This document shows positions 43,465 to 55,572 of a stretch of 64,000 nt of DNA, one piece after another. This stretch comes from Trichoderma breve (lineage: Eukaryota; Ascomycota; Sordariomycetes; Hypocreales; Hypocreaceae). Numbering within the stretch: the stretch's first letter is position 1; each line of letters opens with the position of its first letter. The notes beneath the pieces were generated by a model. It saw only the letters and a program-made list of their open reading frames with translations. It made no database searches and was not told the origin of the DNA. The stretch is taken from contig NC_079234.1 of assembly GCF_028502605.1 (NCBI RefSeq), positions 248,001 to 312,000 on the forward strand, given 5' to 3'. The position numbers and the translations under genes are program-made.

Positions 43465-44388
43465 ATGTCTCTTAGAGTGTTTTCAGAAGTGATCAACAGC
43501 ATGAACCCAGTTCAACCAACACCACCTCCTCCCGAGCTCATCAAGGGTAGTCTTGCCTCAGGCGAAGGTATCCTCTGCCTTGGCCTTCCTCGGAGCGGCA
43601 CTCTGTCCATTGTCACAGCGCTTCGGCAGCTGGGCTATTCCCATGTTCACCACGGAGCTGAACAAGTCTTCAATTCAACAAACTGGGAGGCTTCTATACG
43701 CGCGTCGCGTGCCTGCTTTCCTGTGTGGAATACAGGTGGCAGCCAAGGATCCCAATCTTTCTCAAAGGCAGATTGGGACGCATTCTTAGGGCATTATCAA
43801 GTCGTCAGTGATTTTGCGGGTTTCTACGGATCACATATAGCGAAGGTATATCCAACAGCCAAGGTGATTCTGGTCCAACGCCCATTCGAGTCATGGTACG
43901 CGTCTTTCGATGCAGCAATACTGCAGGCACTCTTCCAACCAATCCGTGCATTTCTTTTCCAACGGCTCATAGCACCTGTTACGGGAATCACTGCATTCAC
44001 TGCTCATCCGTACATTGTGTTTGGAAGTTTCAAGGCACGCAATGTAGATGAAACAAGGCTCAATGCTCAAGAAGTGTACGACGAGCACTATGCAGCAGTG
44101 AGAAAGATTGTTTCGCCAGAAAACTTGCTGGAGCTGAACCTTGAGGATGGATGGGCTCCATTGTGTAATTTTCTTGGGAAAGAGATTCCGGACACGCCGT
44201 TCCCACATGTCAACGATCGAAAGAATATGCTTACGATGGTCAACATGCTCTGTTTCCTACTCACCATGAAGTCTTTATGGATGATACTCAAATCTTTACT
44301 GCCGATTGTTGGTGTGGTGTTTGGATATTGGCTTTCACAGCAGGGTATAACAATTTCCAGCATATCTCAGCTTATTAAGGGCACCTAG
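43465..44388 (+). CDS. Sulfotransferase-like P-loop protein with C-terminal membrane helix
   Basis: Single-exon gene of 307 aa. ILCLGLPRSGTLSIVTAL is the 5'-phosphosulfate-binding loop of the fungal Sulfotransfer_4 family. VILVQRPFESWYASFD is the usual 3'-phosphate-binding region with Arg and Ser. NLEDGWAPLCNFLGKEIPDTPFPHVND is the typical C-terminal landmark. A hydrophobic helix near residues 275-292 (LLPIVGVVFGYWLS) would anchor it to a membrane. Despite the name, few fungal members have a proven reaction. The ATG at 43465 adds about 30 residues before the fold; a second at 43501 is possible. It borders the putative sugar-acid cluster but has no clear link to it. Confidence 0.82.
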   Translation: MSLRVFSEVINSMNPVQPTPPPPELIKGSLASGEGILCLGLPRSGTLSIVTALRQLGYSHVHHGAEQVFNSTNWEASIRASRACFPVWNTGGSQGSQSFSKADWDAFLGHYQVVSDFAGFYGSHIAKVYPTAKVILVQRPFESWYASFDAAILQALFQPIRAFLFQRLIAPVTGITAFTAHPYIVFGSFKARNVDETRLNAQEVYDEHYAAVRKIVSPENLLELNLEDGWAPLCNFLGKEIPDTPFPHVNDRKNMLTMVNMLCFLLTMKSLWMILKSLLPIVGVVFGYWLSQQGITISSISQLIKGT

Positions 44389-44806
44389 ACATGTTTTTAA
44401 TAATGGGTATAGACATAGGACAAGTGCTTATTTCATACGTAATTGTCTCGTACTTTGAGGTTTCAACTTACAAAGCTGGTATTAATTCCCCTGAGCCTTT
44501 CTTTTCCTTCCTCGTCCGATATTAGATCCAAGTTTAGTAGTTCAATGTTCATGGCCATAATCTTAACACAATGCTTTCCCATCTTCAGTTCCATTATTAA
44601 TGAGTCTCGAACAATTGCCATAGGCACACTATCATCAGTAGTCTCAATAAATCTTATTCCGGTTACTGATGAATTCCATTGTGGCATCAGGGTTCGACGG
44701 AATAATGGCCTTTTATACGTTAAGCTCCAATTTAAATGTCTTATTATCTACACGGATCTTGGCTGTAACAACCACCTGATACTAGTTTAATGGCTCAGCT
44801 GTTGCG
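44389..44806. other. Intergenic between convergent genes
   Basis: A 74-aa minus-strand frame at 44463-44687 has a protein-like composition, but no start, family or splice pattern could be supported. Confidence 0.4.
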
Positions 44807-45280
44807 CTAAGGTGCTTGTCTGTCATCCAAATACCGCTTCCAAGCCCAATACCCACCTTCCAAATCCGTTGCTCGCGATAATCCCAGCTTTTGCAGTTCC
44901 CTCGCTGCTAGCGAACTTGTGTAGCCCTCTGAACACGACACAATGACCCGCGTGTCGTATCCAAACTCGTCCACAATCTCCTTGATCCGGGCCTCGTTTT
45001 GCGGATCTAGGCGCCACTCCAGCACGTTGCGCTCAATAATGTTAATGGTATGCTTAGTGGTAGATGCGTCGAATAGCGGCGCGTCGGGGAAGTTCAAGGC
45101 GCCCTCTCGCTCCCGCTGGGCGGCTGGTCGGATGTCCACAATGTGGGTTGGGCCATGAGATGAGGATGATTGCAATTCTGTAAGAAGCTGGGCCGGAGTT
45201 ACGCGAGTGAGGTGAGTGCGTGCCTCGGCAAGGATCTCATTGATGCTTCTGGCACCAGGTGGAGGAATATGTTTTGACAT
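44807..45280 (-). CDS. Rhodanese-domain protein
   Basis: Single-exon gene of 157 aa made of one rhodanese domain. THIVDIRPAAQREREG is the conserved first strand with Asp-Ile-Arg, and VIVSCSEGYTSSLAA is the active-site loop with the persulfide-forming Cys. DLEGGYWAWKRYL is the usual end. Single-domain rhodaneses of this sort resemble bacterial ones and may move sulfane sulfur or detoxify cyanide in the cytosol. The ATG at 45280 gives a normal length. It lies upstream of no obvious partner; the Zn2Cys6 gene behind it is in the same direction. Confidence 0.88.
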   Translation of the reverse strand: MSKHIPPPGARSINEILAEARTHLTRVTPAQLLTELQSSSSHGPTHIVDIRPAAQREREGALNFPDAPLFDASTTKHTINIIERNVLEWRLDPQNEARIKEIVDEFGYDTRVIVSCSEGYTSSLAARELQKLGLSRATDLEGGYWAWKRYLDDRQAP

Positions 45281-45660
45281 TGTGAAATTTGCTTGGTTTC
45301 AGCAGATGAGTGTGTAGAGGTGAGGAATATGACTGTCCTGGTCAGAGATAAGTGGAACTTTAGTGCTGCTGTATTAGTCGCAGGTAAATTTCTATGGCGT
45401 GATTTCACGCCAAATATGCGTGTGTATTCTTTAAGTTGTAGTGGACGGGTATTAAATCTCATCGAGTTCTTACGTTCGATAATCAGGCATAGATCCAAGG
45501 GCTAAGAATGAGATATTTGCGAGTGGCGAATGCATATATAGAGACTTATCTAGAGATAATTTGGACCGCGAGATTGCTGCAATAGGAATTTGTATCGGAT
45601 AAATTGCCCGGTGGTGTTCTCTCCCAGAAATAAGGTCCTAGCGGGCAATCTGTCAACCCC
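45281..45660. other. Intergenic, no gene seen
   Basis: About 380 bp, promoter of the rhodanese gene and 3' flank of the Zn2Cys6 gene. Confidence 0.5.
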
Positions 45661-47649
45661 TCACTGGTCCATCCACCATGGCATCTCCGGATCTATATCA
45701 CCGAGCGAATACCATGAGCAAGGACCGTCTAATGAGTTAATCATGTCAGTGACATCGCCAGTTGATGAGGAGATCTCAGACTCTTGAGTCGTCTGTCTCT
45801 CACTGCTTGACGGGTTTGACAGGCTTGGTAGATCGCTGACAGTGGGAATGGGCGTGTCCTCTTTCAGTCCCAGTGCACACTGAGCAATTCTTTGTATCTC
45901 TTGTAGATTTCTTGCCGTCCTAGGCCATATATCTCCCAGCGCTTTGAGGCACCCAATCGTCATACGAACCTGATCTCTGGCCCTTGACAGCTCTCTTCCC
46001 TTCAATAGGAACTTGCAGGCTGAGAGGAGTGCAAGCGTTCCTTCGCTGATCATGCAAGTTGCAAACGGTGTATGATGGAAAGGACGCGCTGGTAATGCTA
46101 GCAGGCATATCTGTGCCTCTATCGATCGTAATACTCGTACGGTATGCACGTTTACCATTTCTGGTATTGGGAGCTCCGGCGGAGGGTGTCTAGCACAACT
46201 CGAAATAGCCTCTACAGTATTAAACCTCAGATCTGACAACGGTCTATGTAAACTGATGGTTGCTCTGTGGGGGGCTTAGCATATGACCAGCGAATATCTT
46301 TCCGGTTTCTAAAACTGGTGCAAGGTCTGATGAACTTACACGTGAATAAGGAGGTTGGCTTGGAACATGAGTTCGTCGATTTCGCCGGATTTATCCATGA
46401 GTTGCTTGCGACCACTTGGCAATAAGAGCAACCATCCATCGAGAATCGAATCGGCAGTATGAATTACATGCAAAGAGGCGTCCTCAGGTGTAATTCCAAG
46501 AGCCATTGGCGCTGCAGACGCCACACATCTTGCAGCACCAATAAGATATGCAAAGGATGAGAATGAGGTATTGCTCAGAGAAAACTCACGACAGTCGAAT
46601 TCTTCCAATGTTTTCGGTTCGGGGATTTCCTACAGACAATTTATTATGCAAGCTCCTATACGTAACACATTTGGACGTGGCAATAGTTGGGATACGCTCC
46701 AATGAGGGTTAGTACTCACACCTGATTCATACTCAAACTCCTCACAAGGCAGTTCCACAGTGGCCTCAACTTCTATGACTGCAAATTCTAGCGTGCCGAC
46801 TGTGCCAGCATAGTAGCCATTCACAATGTACAGCATCCACCAGGTCCGCCTCCAGCATTCTCTGAGTACAAGGTCCTCGCCTCCCTGTTCAGTCGCGAAT
46901 TGACAACGGAACATCTCAAGCCCGATTGCAAGTCGGGCGGCGGTCTCCATTTCATCTTTTGCCTCGTTCTTTTGCCCATACCAGAACAAAGCGATAGAGT
47001 ACAAGACCCGGCACTGAACCATAAAGGGTTCGGTTTGCGATGCCTGCGAGAAACAGCCCTTCACCGCGTCCTGCAATTGACACGGCCATTCCCGGAACCC
47101 GTAGAGGTGCCCGATGAGGCGCATGACAGCCACGAGGGGCTCTAGTCTTGGCTGGCAGTCTGGATCTTGACATAGTCTAACCAGATGTCGCCGAGGTAGA
47201 ACCAATGGGTGCAATTTGTGAAAGTTCTTGTAGTACAAATCCACTAGGGCATCATCTCCAAGGTTGTGGGCTTGGACAGTAGGCGGTACAAGCAGTATCG
47301 GGCCATGTCTTTCCGGCATCGAGTCTTGAGTGGTTCCGGCGACGATAGCTTCAAGACAAGCATCAACCTCAGACTCCGGCCGGGCATCGGGTATAGCTTG
47401 CGGGCCCGTAGCCCGTATCAAGTTGCCAACTAACCGATTCTCCTCCGCAGCAAGTTGTCGGAGCCGTGTAAGTGCTGCCCGACCAAGACCACCTCGACGT
47501 GACTTTGCATAATTACACAGCCTTCCAGACTCATTGCACCGGCTGCAGCTAGGCTTCTTGCCGTCGCATTTGACGTGCCGGGAACGACATGCGAGGCATG
47601 CCAACGATGAGCGTGTGACAATATTCTTCCGACGTGCCGGAGGATCCAT
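45661..47649 (-). CDS. Zn2Cys6 transcription factor, three exons
   Basis: Exons on the minus strand are 47649-46720, 46629-46340 and 46264-45661, giving 607 aa. The cluster at residues 17-45 reads CLACRSRHVKC, then DGKKPSC, then SRCNESGRLC, with basic residues after it (KSRRGG). A helical linker with LTRLRQLAAEENRLVGNL follows. The middle-homology domain has ALVDLYYKNFHKLHPLVLP and CWRRTWWMLYIVNGYYAG. The last join restores LIHVATISLHRPLSDL, a standard landmark of this family. The ATG at 47649 is preferred over one at 47721, which would add a hydrophobic leader not seen in relatives. It is divergent from the NDH-2-like flavoprotein, 418 bp away, and may control it. Confidence 0.9.
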
Positions 47650-48067
47650 GAAATTGATGGACTCGGGATAAATAGACGTATACAAGCTTATAGTGAAATT
47701 TAAAAGGGAGATGCATACCATCAGTCGGGATCATTGGGCCAGAAGTGTGAATGCGGGTATTGAGTTCCCGAGTCACCGAGTCCCCGAAACTATGTGCCAC
47801 AGCTATAGCCGGCTTTACTACTATTCGTCCACAGATGGAATTGTAGCTGGAGCGGACTTGGTCGCCCAGGGAAATAATCTGATTGGCCGAACAGGTCCAG
47901 CATTCTCGTATTCTATGTAGGATCTAGAATTGTTACAAATATATGTGTGTACGGAGAGTATATACATATATATATGAACAATGATTCGCCGTAGTTATAT
48001 GAAGAAAGCATTCAGAAACAATTTAAACAAGCACCTCACGCAAACATCTCATCTGGAATCCGTCACC
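47650..48067. promoter_or_regulatory. Divergent promoter, Zn2Cys6 / NDH-2-like
   Basis: Contains a TATATACATATATATATG run around 47960-47977, about 100 bp before the flavoprotein ATG. No gene seen. Confidence 0.5.
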
Positions 48068-49312
48068 ATGGCCAAGAAAATCGTTGTCATTGGGAGCGGC
48101 TTCGCTGGTTTATGGACCGCCATTGGTGCTAAGAGGCTTATCGACCTAAATAAGAGCTTACTGGTTGACCAAGATGTTGAAGTGTTGGTTGTTGCACCAG
48201 AGCCCAAACTTGTGATTCGTCCTCGTCTTTATGAGTCGAATGTAGCAAACATGAGTGCTCCACTTGAGGACCTATTTGCAGCAACCGGCATCCGTTTCGC
48301 TCAAGGAGTTGTTCATACCATTCGAACAAAAGAGAAGGAGATTGAAATGGTCGACATGGCTGGAGTATCATCAAAGTTATCCTACGACAAACTCGTCTTG
48401 GCTGCTGGTAGTCGTTTGGTTCGCCCCGAGATCCCTGGACTCAAAGACCACGCATTTAGCATTGATACTATCCGAGAAGCGGCAAATCTTGAAGCTCACT
48501 TGCGCCATCTTGTTGCTTTGCCATCTACGCAAGCCCGAAATACTGTGGTAATATGTGGGGGCGGCTTCACGGGCATCGAATTGGCCACCGAGTTGCCTCG
48601 TCGATTACGCGCTATTCTCGGCCTTGACACCAAAGTCCGTGTCATTCTTGCTGAGCGAGCAAATGTTGTTGGCCCTTCATTGGGAGACAATGTTCGGCCG
48701 ATTATTACCAAAGCGCTGGAGGATGTCGGGGCGGAAGTCAAGCTTGGGGTTACAATCAAGTCTGTGGACGCCGGAGGTATTGTGAGCACATCGGGTGAGC
48801 GCATCGAGGCTCTCACTGTTGTTTGGACTGTTGGTATGGAAGCAAGTCCTCTCACACAACAGATACCTGGTGAAAGGGATACTATGGGGAGATTGATCGT
48901 AGATCGCAATCTGCGAGTTCCATCGTGTACCGACATTTTCGCCACAGGCGACATGGCATCTGCTAGGACTGACGATGTGGGCAACTACACCCTCATGTCG
49001 TGTCAACACGCTATTCCGCTGGGTCGCGTATCTGGTTACAACGTGGCGGCAGATGTCTTGAAGATAGACTTGCGTCCTTATGAGCAGCCTCATTACGAGA
49101 CTTGCCTTGATCTTGGGGCTTGGGGTTCCGTGATAACTTCGGGTTGGGAACGTCAAGTTGTGAAAGCCGGGGCACCAATGAAAGAGGCCAAGGAATTTGT
49201 CAATCGCATCCTGATTTACCCTCCGACCAATCCGGTGGAAGCTTTCGCCTTTTCGGATCCCGATTGGGTCGGCCCTTCAACGAAGGCTTATCTTGATCCT
49301 GTTCAGGTCTAG
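48068..49312 (+). CDS. NDH-2/AIF-like FAD-dependent NADH oxidoreductase
   Basis: Single-exon gene of 414 aa. The ATG at 48068 (context CACCATGGC) directly precedes KKIVVIGSGFAGLWTA, the FAD-binding G-x-G-x-x-G. YDKLVLAAGSRLVRPEIPG is the ATG-like motif, NTVVICGGGFTGIELATEL is the NAD(P)H-binding fold, and DIFATGDMASA is the second FAD motif. The layout is that of type II NADH dehydrogenases and related bacterial oxidoreductases. No mitochondrial presequence is evident; an upstream in-frame ATG at 47981 would add 29 residues rich in Lys, Arg and Asn, which could serve as one. Electron acceptor unknown. The lack of introns and the bacterial-like sequence make old transfer from bacteria possible. 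Confidence 0.82.
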   Translation: MAKKIVVIGSGFAGLWTAIGAKRLIDLNKSLLVDQDVEVLVVAPEPKLVIRPRLYESNVANMSAPLEDLFAATGIRFAQGVVHTIRTKEKEIEMVDMAGVSSKLSYDKLVLAAGSRLVRPEIPGLKDHAFSIDTIREAANLEAHLRHLVALPSTQARNTVVICGGGFTGIELATELPRRLRAILGLDTKVRVILAERANVVGPSLGDNVRPIITKALEDVGAEVKLGVTIKSVDAGGIVSTSGERIEALTVVWTVGMEASPLTQQIPGERDTMGRLIVDRNLRVPSCTDIFATGDMASARTDDVGNYTLMSCQHAIPLGRVSGYNVAADVLKIDLRPYEQPHYETCLDLGAWGSVITSGWERQVVKAGAPMKEAKEFVNRILIYPPTNPVEAFAFSDPDWVGPSTKAYLDPVQV

Positions 49313-49604
49313 AACAACTTACTATCTAGTAGGTAGCGAAGAGCACAGAATGGGAAAATACGTCACTAATTGTGTCTATGTACGTACATTTACGCGTGAA
49401 AAACTCCTGTCAAATAGATTGCCAAACGTTTTGTTTTGTTATATCCACTCCCAGGAAGCCGCTGTGTAATTCTTGTATAAATAGCACCAATGGTCCGCGT
49501 GTCTACAAATATGTTCTACAGCATTAGTAGAGTTGTGATAGGTCCCAACCGCTGCAAATTGACTGAATTTGACTGCGAGTATGATAACCTAGATGCCTTG
49601 CCTT

Positions 49605-51039
49605 TTATTTCCCACTTTCCTTACTTCCGCCTACTATTTCTAATTCGTGATCCGTTTCTAATCCCTCTACCCTATCGGGTTTCGGTCCCGCTGTGTTATG
49701 CCAGCTCTGCCGCCATGACTGCGTAACGACGATGCCGCCTCCCACCAGGCTTTTATCGCTTGATGCGTCGTGATATTGCCACACGCGATTGCTACCTGTA
49801 GTTCCGTGAGATTTCGTCCTTGGGCCAGCGGGATTTTTATTAGAGCCGCTTGGGTATTGGGCCCGGGACGCTGCCACGCGACCATGAATGAAGACTGCAA
49901 AAGATGGGAGACATCCTACAATCATTGCTTTATATGAATTCAATGTCAGCATACGAGTTTTCAATTCCCCACTAGGATGCGTGCAGTGCATACGTACCAA
50001 TAGCTCCCTCTATGGCAGCCCACTATTCATTGAAGTTAGCTCAAGTTCAGTTTGTGTCGCCCAAGAAAGGGAAGAAAAGGGAAGAAAAGAACGTTGGAAA
50101 CTGGAACTAGCGAAAATTGAGCAATAGAAAGCACAACGGCACTTACCATGATGAGCCACGTTGTACTGACTTGACCAGAAGTTGAGCTTGACTCCAAAGT
50201 AACGCTTCGTATGATAGCTGTAACCATGGTTATCAGCCCAACGGCAAAGACAACGCCGATGCTAAGCTTTTCCACCAGCGACATTTGCAAACCCCAAAGG
50301 ACGCGCATGGGAACCGCCATAACTAAATCCTAGAGTCAGCTATGACCAATCGAATAAAGCAATGGAATGGTAGGGTTACTCAGAAGATCAGTGGCCAAGT
50401 CTACAGCAAGGCTAAACCACAAACTAATCTCTTTAGCTCGCGCATCTCGAGGTGTTGAACACTCTCCCGCCGTAAACCAGGCATGCATAGAAGAGCAGCT
50501 CGTAAAGTTACTGATACAGCATCCAATGAATGTAAGAATCGAGAACACAAGGACTCCCCACCAGATTCTGTTGTAGAGGGGCAGCCCGTCTGTGAGTTTC
50601 TTGAACATGCACATTAGACTCCACTTGACCATCCACAGCGTCAACCAGAAGAAAAACTGGACAACAAAAAACTCATGCAGCATCAAGACGAGATCATTTT
50701 GAAGACCGGCATATGGTTCCATACGACCCTGTTCGATAGCCTCAACGTTGAAAAATGTAGGAACCGTCGCGAGATACAGCGCCGTCGTAATTGCAAAAGA
50801 CACCAGCGCGCCGTAGATGAGGATGTCTTCCATCTGCAAGGGCATCCTACGCAGCTTGAACCAACGCGCCCCCGTGCGCATGGCGACAAAGACAACTGCG
50901 ACACAGAAACATGTGATTAGACTTTTCTGTCAATATTTGTTAGCATTCATCTGCTTGTCGGCCCATTCAGCCAATTCCGATCGATTGTGGGGAGTCTAAT
51001 TACCGTGTCCGCGCTTCGAGAGACATCTTGAGAGCCCAT
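49605..51039 (-). CDS. Fungal rhodopsin-like integral membrane protein, five exons
   Basis: Exons on the minus strand are 51039-51004, 50926-50380, 50322-50147, 50022-49998 and 49927-49605, giving 368 aa. Exon 4 is only 25 nt and is needed to restore WAAIEGAIAMIVGCLPSFA. About seven membrane helices are visible, including ITCFCVAVVFVAMR, DILIYGALVSFAITTALYL, and VEKLSIGVVFAVGLITM. Landmarks are RTGARWF, FFVVQFFFWLTLWMVKWSLMCMF and TDLLIMAVPMRVLWGLQ, all usual in the fungal rhodopsin-like/PTH11-like family. No CFEM domain is present. A hydrophilic Ser/Gly-rich tail follows in the last exon. Some relatives act as surface receptors, but the ligand is unknown. TATA-like sequence lies near 51155. 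Confidence 0.85.
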
Positions 51040-51775
51040 TGTCCATGATTGGCTCGGCCCCACGCAGCCGGACTCTGTGAAGATGAAGACGTGCCAATGC
51101 CGCAGCGGAAGACTCCCATAATAACAACGGTACGATGCATCAGACAGATGCCAGGTATATAATTTTTTTCTCCCTCCCTTCCAAAGACGCCCCGTCCCTT
51201 GTGACAGCGGGCTAGCTGTGTCGCGGCCAAACTAGTTGCGCTCCTTGATGAGTTATTGAATCATTTGGACCGCCGGCAAAAACGGAGGCATACGAGTACT
51301 AGCTTTTCAAGAGTTCCATGGGCATTCCTCTTCGGTGCAAGCTTGTCAAGGGCTTTCTGCATATCTGACGCGAAGGAAGCGACGGCGTCCTCTAGACGGT
51401 CGTGTTTCCCCGATTCAGCTTGCGGCACGCAGCCGTACAAGCGGCAAGGATATGCAGCATGGATAAATTGCAGTGTCCCAGCCGTAGTCTCGGCGGTTTT
51501 CAGGCCGCGGACATGCTACGTAGCTAGCTTGTGACAAGGAACAATTGTTATACAGATGCAACCAACAGCAATCTATGATCGCTGTACCTAGGCATCCGGT
51601 GGAACATATGGAAACAATCAAGCCGAATTCCAGACGGCACGGAGTTCCTTTTAATATAGAATGCCACAAGTGCATATCACATGCATCCAATATCTAAGCT
51701 GCATGACCCTCGCGCCGAGCTGGAGCTGTGTGTCCGATTCTCCCGCTTCTCAATCAACCTGGCCAATCCATCAGA
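51040..51775. promoter_or_regulatory. Divergent promoter, rhodopsin-like / FAD oxidoreductase
   Basis: About 740 bp between two divergent genes. TATATAA near 51157 on the plus strand, also readable as TTATATA on the minus strand. No gene seen. Confidence 0.5.
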
Positions 51776-53601
51776 ATGCGCCCCCTCAGTCTCACTCTGC
51801 CGCTGTTCCTGCATTTAGGAATCGCGAGTGCCACGTACACCTTGAGCGAGGTCAAGGCCCAGATCTCATCCTATCTAGATCAGAATCAGAATGGCACCCA
51901 CACCACACGATCTGCTCCTCCATCCGGCTGCCAGCTTGCAGTAAGCCTTCCTATCCATCTTATGGAGGAAAATCTCCGTAATACATATTCTGTGTTGACC
52001 CGTGATCTAGTGCGGTTTCCTCGACTTTGCCTTGCCCCAGCATGTGTCATATCCGCAAAGTGTAATCTATGAGTTCGAGGAGTCGCGGTACTGGTCGCAA
52101 CAGCAGGAGCTCACACGGCCTTCCTGTCGTTTCTCTCCTACGTCAGCAGAAGAGGTATCTCTGGCTGTATTAACGTTTCGCGTCACTCAATGCAAGTTTG
52201 CCGTCAAGAGTGGTGGCCATGCTGCTTTCGCTGGGGCCTCAAACATTGATAGCGGCGTGACAATCGACTTGATTCACCTTAACCAGCTTTCTCTCTCAGC
52301 TGACAAGACTCAGGCGTCAATTGGCGCTGGAAATGTCTGGTATGATGTCTACACTTATCTCCAGCCCAAGAACGTCACAGTGATTGGTGGAAGGGTGTCT
52401 GCCATTGGCGTGGGAGGCTTGACCCTGGGAGGAGGCATGTCGTTCTTCTCTAGTCAATACGGATGGGCCTGCGACAATGTTAACAATTATGAGGTATTTA
52501 TACTACTATTACTTGCTGGTTTCATAATACTAGCTTGGGGGAAGGCTGACACTTGCATGGATAGGTCGTGCTTGCAGACGGCTCAATTCGTCAAGTCAGC
52601 TACTCATCTGCATACTCCGACCTGTACTGGGCGCTCCGCGGTGGAGGAAACAACTTTGGTATTGTAACAAGATTCGATCTAGCCGCATATCCTCAAGGCG
52701 ACCTCTGGGCTGGCTCGAACACTTTCTTGTACACGAATGAGACTGCGGCCGCCATTAACAACGCCTTCTATTATCTCGGCGTCAACGCTCCTTCAGATCC
52801 ATACGCCCAGGTCATAATCGCGTACGCTTATGCCCAAGCGCAAGATCTATTTGTCATTGCCTCTGATCTGCAGTATGCGAAGCCGATAGCGAATCCTCCC
52901 ATCCTGCAAAACTTTACTTCGATACCGGGTGCAATTGCCAGTACACTTCGCGTTGTTGATCTCGCAAATCTCACGGTTGAGTTTAACAACACCAACCCAG
53001 GTGGCTTTCGGTTTGTTTTGTCCTCGATATGAAAAGCGCCCTAATGGTTAAGACTGACGTGGATACGACAGGCAAACATACTGGACCTTTACGGTCAAAA
53101 ACAGCGCTTCGTTGATGGCTGACATGGTCGCAATCTACCAGGAAGAGGTCACAGCCATCAAAGATGTTGCGGGGATCGTTCCCTCCGCCGTCTTCCAGCT
53201 CATTACAACTGACATGACTAAACATTTCTCAAGAAATGGTGGAAACCCGCTCGGACTTGCTGGCCAGGGACCCCTGAACTGTACGCACCCTTGTTTCCCA
53301 CAAAGACTCGTGCCCGCTGACCATGCATACAGTGATCAATATCGATATTTCATGGTCCAATGCCTCTGATGATGAGCGCGTTCTGACTGCGGCGCAGAAT
53401 ATGGTCGACCGTTCTATCGCGGCCGCCCGCGCTCAGGGCCTTGATCATCCATACCTTTACCAAAATTACGCTTCATACCAGCAGAATGTCTTTGCCAGTT
53501 ACGGCGCAGACAATCTCGCAAAGCTGAAATCAATAAGTGCTAAATATGACCCTCAGCAGGTGTGGCAAAAGCTGCAGCCAGGGTATTTTAAGCTAGGTTG
53601 A
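51776..53601 (+). CDS. Secreted FAD-linked oxidoreductase (BBE/VAO type), five exons
   Basis: Exons 51776-51940, 52011-52493, 52565-53010, 53072-53280 and 53333-53601 give 523 aa. A signal peptide (MRPLSLTLPLFLHLGIASA) precedes the PCMH-type FAD domain. FAVKSGGHAAFAG carries the His that usually binds FAD covalently, and GVGGLTLGGGMSFFSSQYG is the second FAD-binding landmark. LYWALRGGGNNFGIVTRFDL is standard. Several N-x-S/T sites fit a secreted glycoprotein. The C terminus YLYQNYASYQQNVFASYG and KYDPQQVWQ is the berberine-bridge-like end. Such enzymes oxidise sugars, alcohols or secondary-metabolite intermediates. Substrate unknown. The exon 3 donor is GTTTGT, weaker than the others. Confidence 0.9.
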
Positions 53602-55572
53602 TTCAGTTCTAAAAAACACATGTTAGCTTGCAGGGTAAGAGACAATGATAGCTGCGCACTGGACGCACGACCGAAGAATAATGTAATATCCTATCTTTCA
53701 GCTTAATATGAAGTCTACGCACCGATACTTAATGTAGCTGCCTATTGCACAGTATGCTTTCAAATTTGTCACCGTAGAACTTTTGTCTGTCTAATAGCGT
53801 GAAAGCAAGGTTCCCGATATGAGACTTTATGTTATATACGTTTGCGTGTAATTTTTTCGCACGACTCAACTACACTCTTCTTCTTCTGTATATTGTAACC
53901 ATATAAAATTTATTGTGAATAATACGGAAGTAATTAGTTCTCAAAGCGTCATTGTTTACTGTCTAGGAGTCTTTCATATAGCTTTTGCAAGATGCGACCA
54001 CAAGATTAGGTTCAATTTTATATGAGGTGCGAGCGCGCATGGTGGATATGACAAGTATTTCGGTTTTCATTGCAAAACTCGTCTAAAAGTTGATGGATAA
54101 GTTCCTGAGATCGAAGCGATTGAACAAATAGTCCGAATGTACCTTTTCTCTTTGTTTATCCCATTCATCATGATTGGTGCGGGGATAAACTACGTTTTAA
54201 AGCTAATCAGGATCTCAGCTGAGGATATACGCGACTCAATTTCTCAATATGACCCCAAATATCTACAGCATGCGGAATCCCCATGTGTTGAACAGAGACT
54301 GCTCACGTGGGAGGCATGATACAATAGGTTTTGAGCTTGTTGTCTTCCCGCTAGTCTCCCTCACAACTTTCGCAGGCATATACTGTATAGGTAGACACTA
54401 TCTGCAGAAGGATTGCTGTCACCAATCGCTTGAGAGTACATGCATAGACCTGGGCCAGAGAATTGCAGAGATTAAACGTTGAGTGATTGTCAATGTACGT
54501 ATGGGCAGTGGTCAATCCATTATTTGAACCCCTCGCGTGTGTGTATACATCAAAGTCGGCTCGGTGACTATGAGCAACGCGACCACCACTGAAGGTATCT
54601 ATGCATGCATAAATCCACGTTACAATAGGCAATGAACAACTTGCCGAAGTATACGGAAAGATAACGTCCAATGACAGCGAAGGACAGCGTGAGCTGTTTC
54701 GTTTCGCAAATAGGGAATCTGTGGGAATTGAGGGTAAAACGGCCATTCCTCCGTGAAGAACAGTACTGTGTATGTCGGCCAAGAGTACGCTGGTGATCAA
54801 AGCACATATCTGGGACCACAACCCGCAATGGCTCCGATGGAATTGTAGATGGAGCCGGAGAGTTTCAGCCCTAGAATGGGAAGCAAGAAAGCGAGTGCAT
54901 TACGGGTGCTGACCGCATAGTTAAAATACCGCATACTTAGGAATAGTTTGCTTTCTTTGTTTAGATACTGTGATCAATATTTAAGGCTATTACAATTTGC
55001 GTGTCTGTTCTCGGACTATCACATGCATTTCCTTGTGTTCTGATTCACGTGTACACTAGACAATATGGCTACGTAGGTCAAGGATCGAATTTAAGATTCG
55101 CATGTTACTGTACCCTGTGTCTCATAAACTTCTTCTGTTTCCTTTTAGTCATTTTGCATAGTAGGTACATACTCTTTGGGAGTGGCACATCTTGACTAAG
55201 TTACAATAAAATGGTGGAATCGACAATTGGCCGAAACCAGCCACAAGTTTGGTCCGCGACAATAAGGGTGGATCACCGGTAACAATAAACTCAGTTTCGT
55301 TCCGTCGATCAAAGCAGTCGAAAATTAACTAAATATAGGCTAGTCAATTTCTCCCAATCTAATGGAAACGACTAGATGTGCTGAAATGCGGATTGGTTCA
55401 ATAAGCCCAAGTTCTAAAGCCATCGCAGTGTATTGCTAGTACCGCCAACTCCTAAAAATTACCAAAGTTTATCATGGTTCTCCGACCCTCGTTCTCCCTT
55501 ATAAGTTAAAGATAGCCAACCAGCCTTGTATCTAAACCACCGACAAATCCAAACGATCGCATCGCTACCGAT
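53602..55572. other. Gene-poor stretch, no gene seen
   Basis: About 2 kb. Short frames on both strands (for example 54137-54319 plus and 54351-54821 minus) have some hydrophobic runs but no recognisable family. No precursor-peptide pattern (signal peptide followed by repeated dibasic-flanked cores) was found for the nearby UstYa-like gene. Confidence 0.45.

Noticed and set aside
43465..44388. Sulfotransferase-like gene as a seventh member of the sugar-acid cluster
   Set aside because: No CTCCGG was found in its promoter half and the function does not fit the proposed route; left as a neighbour.
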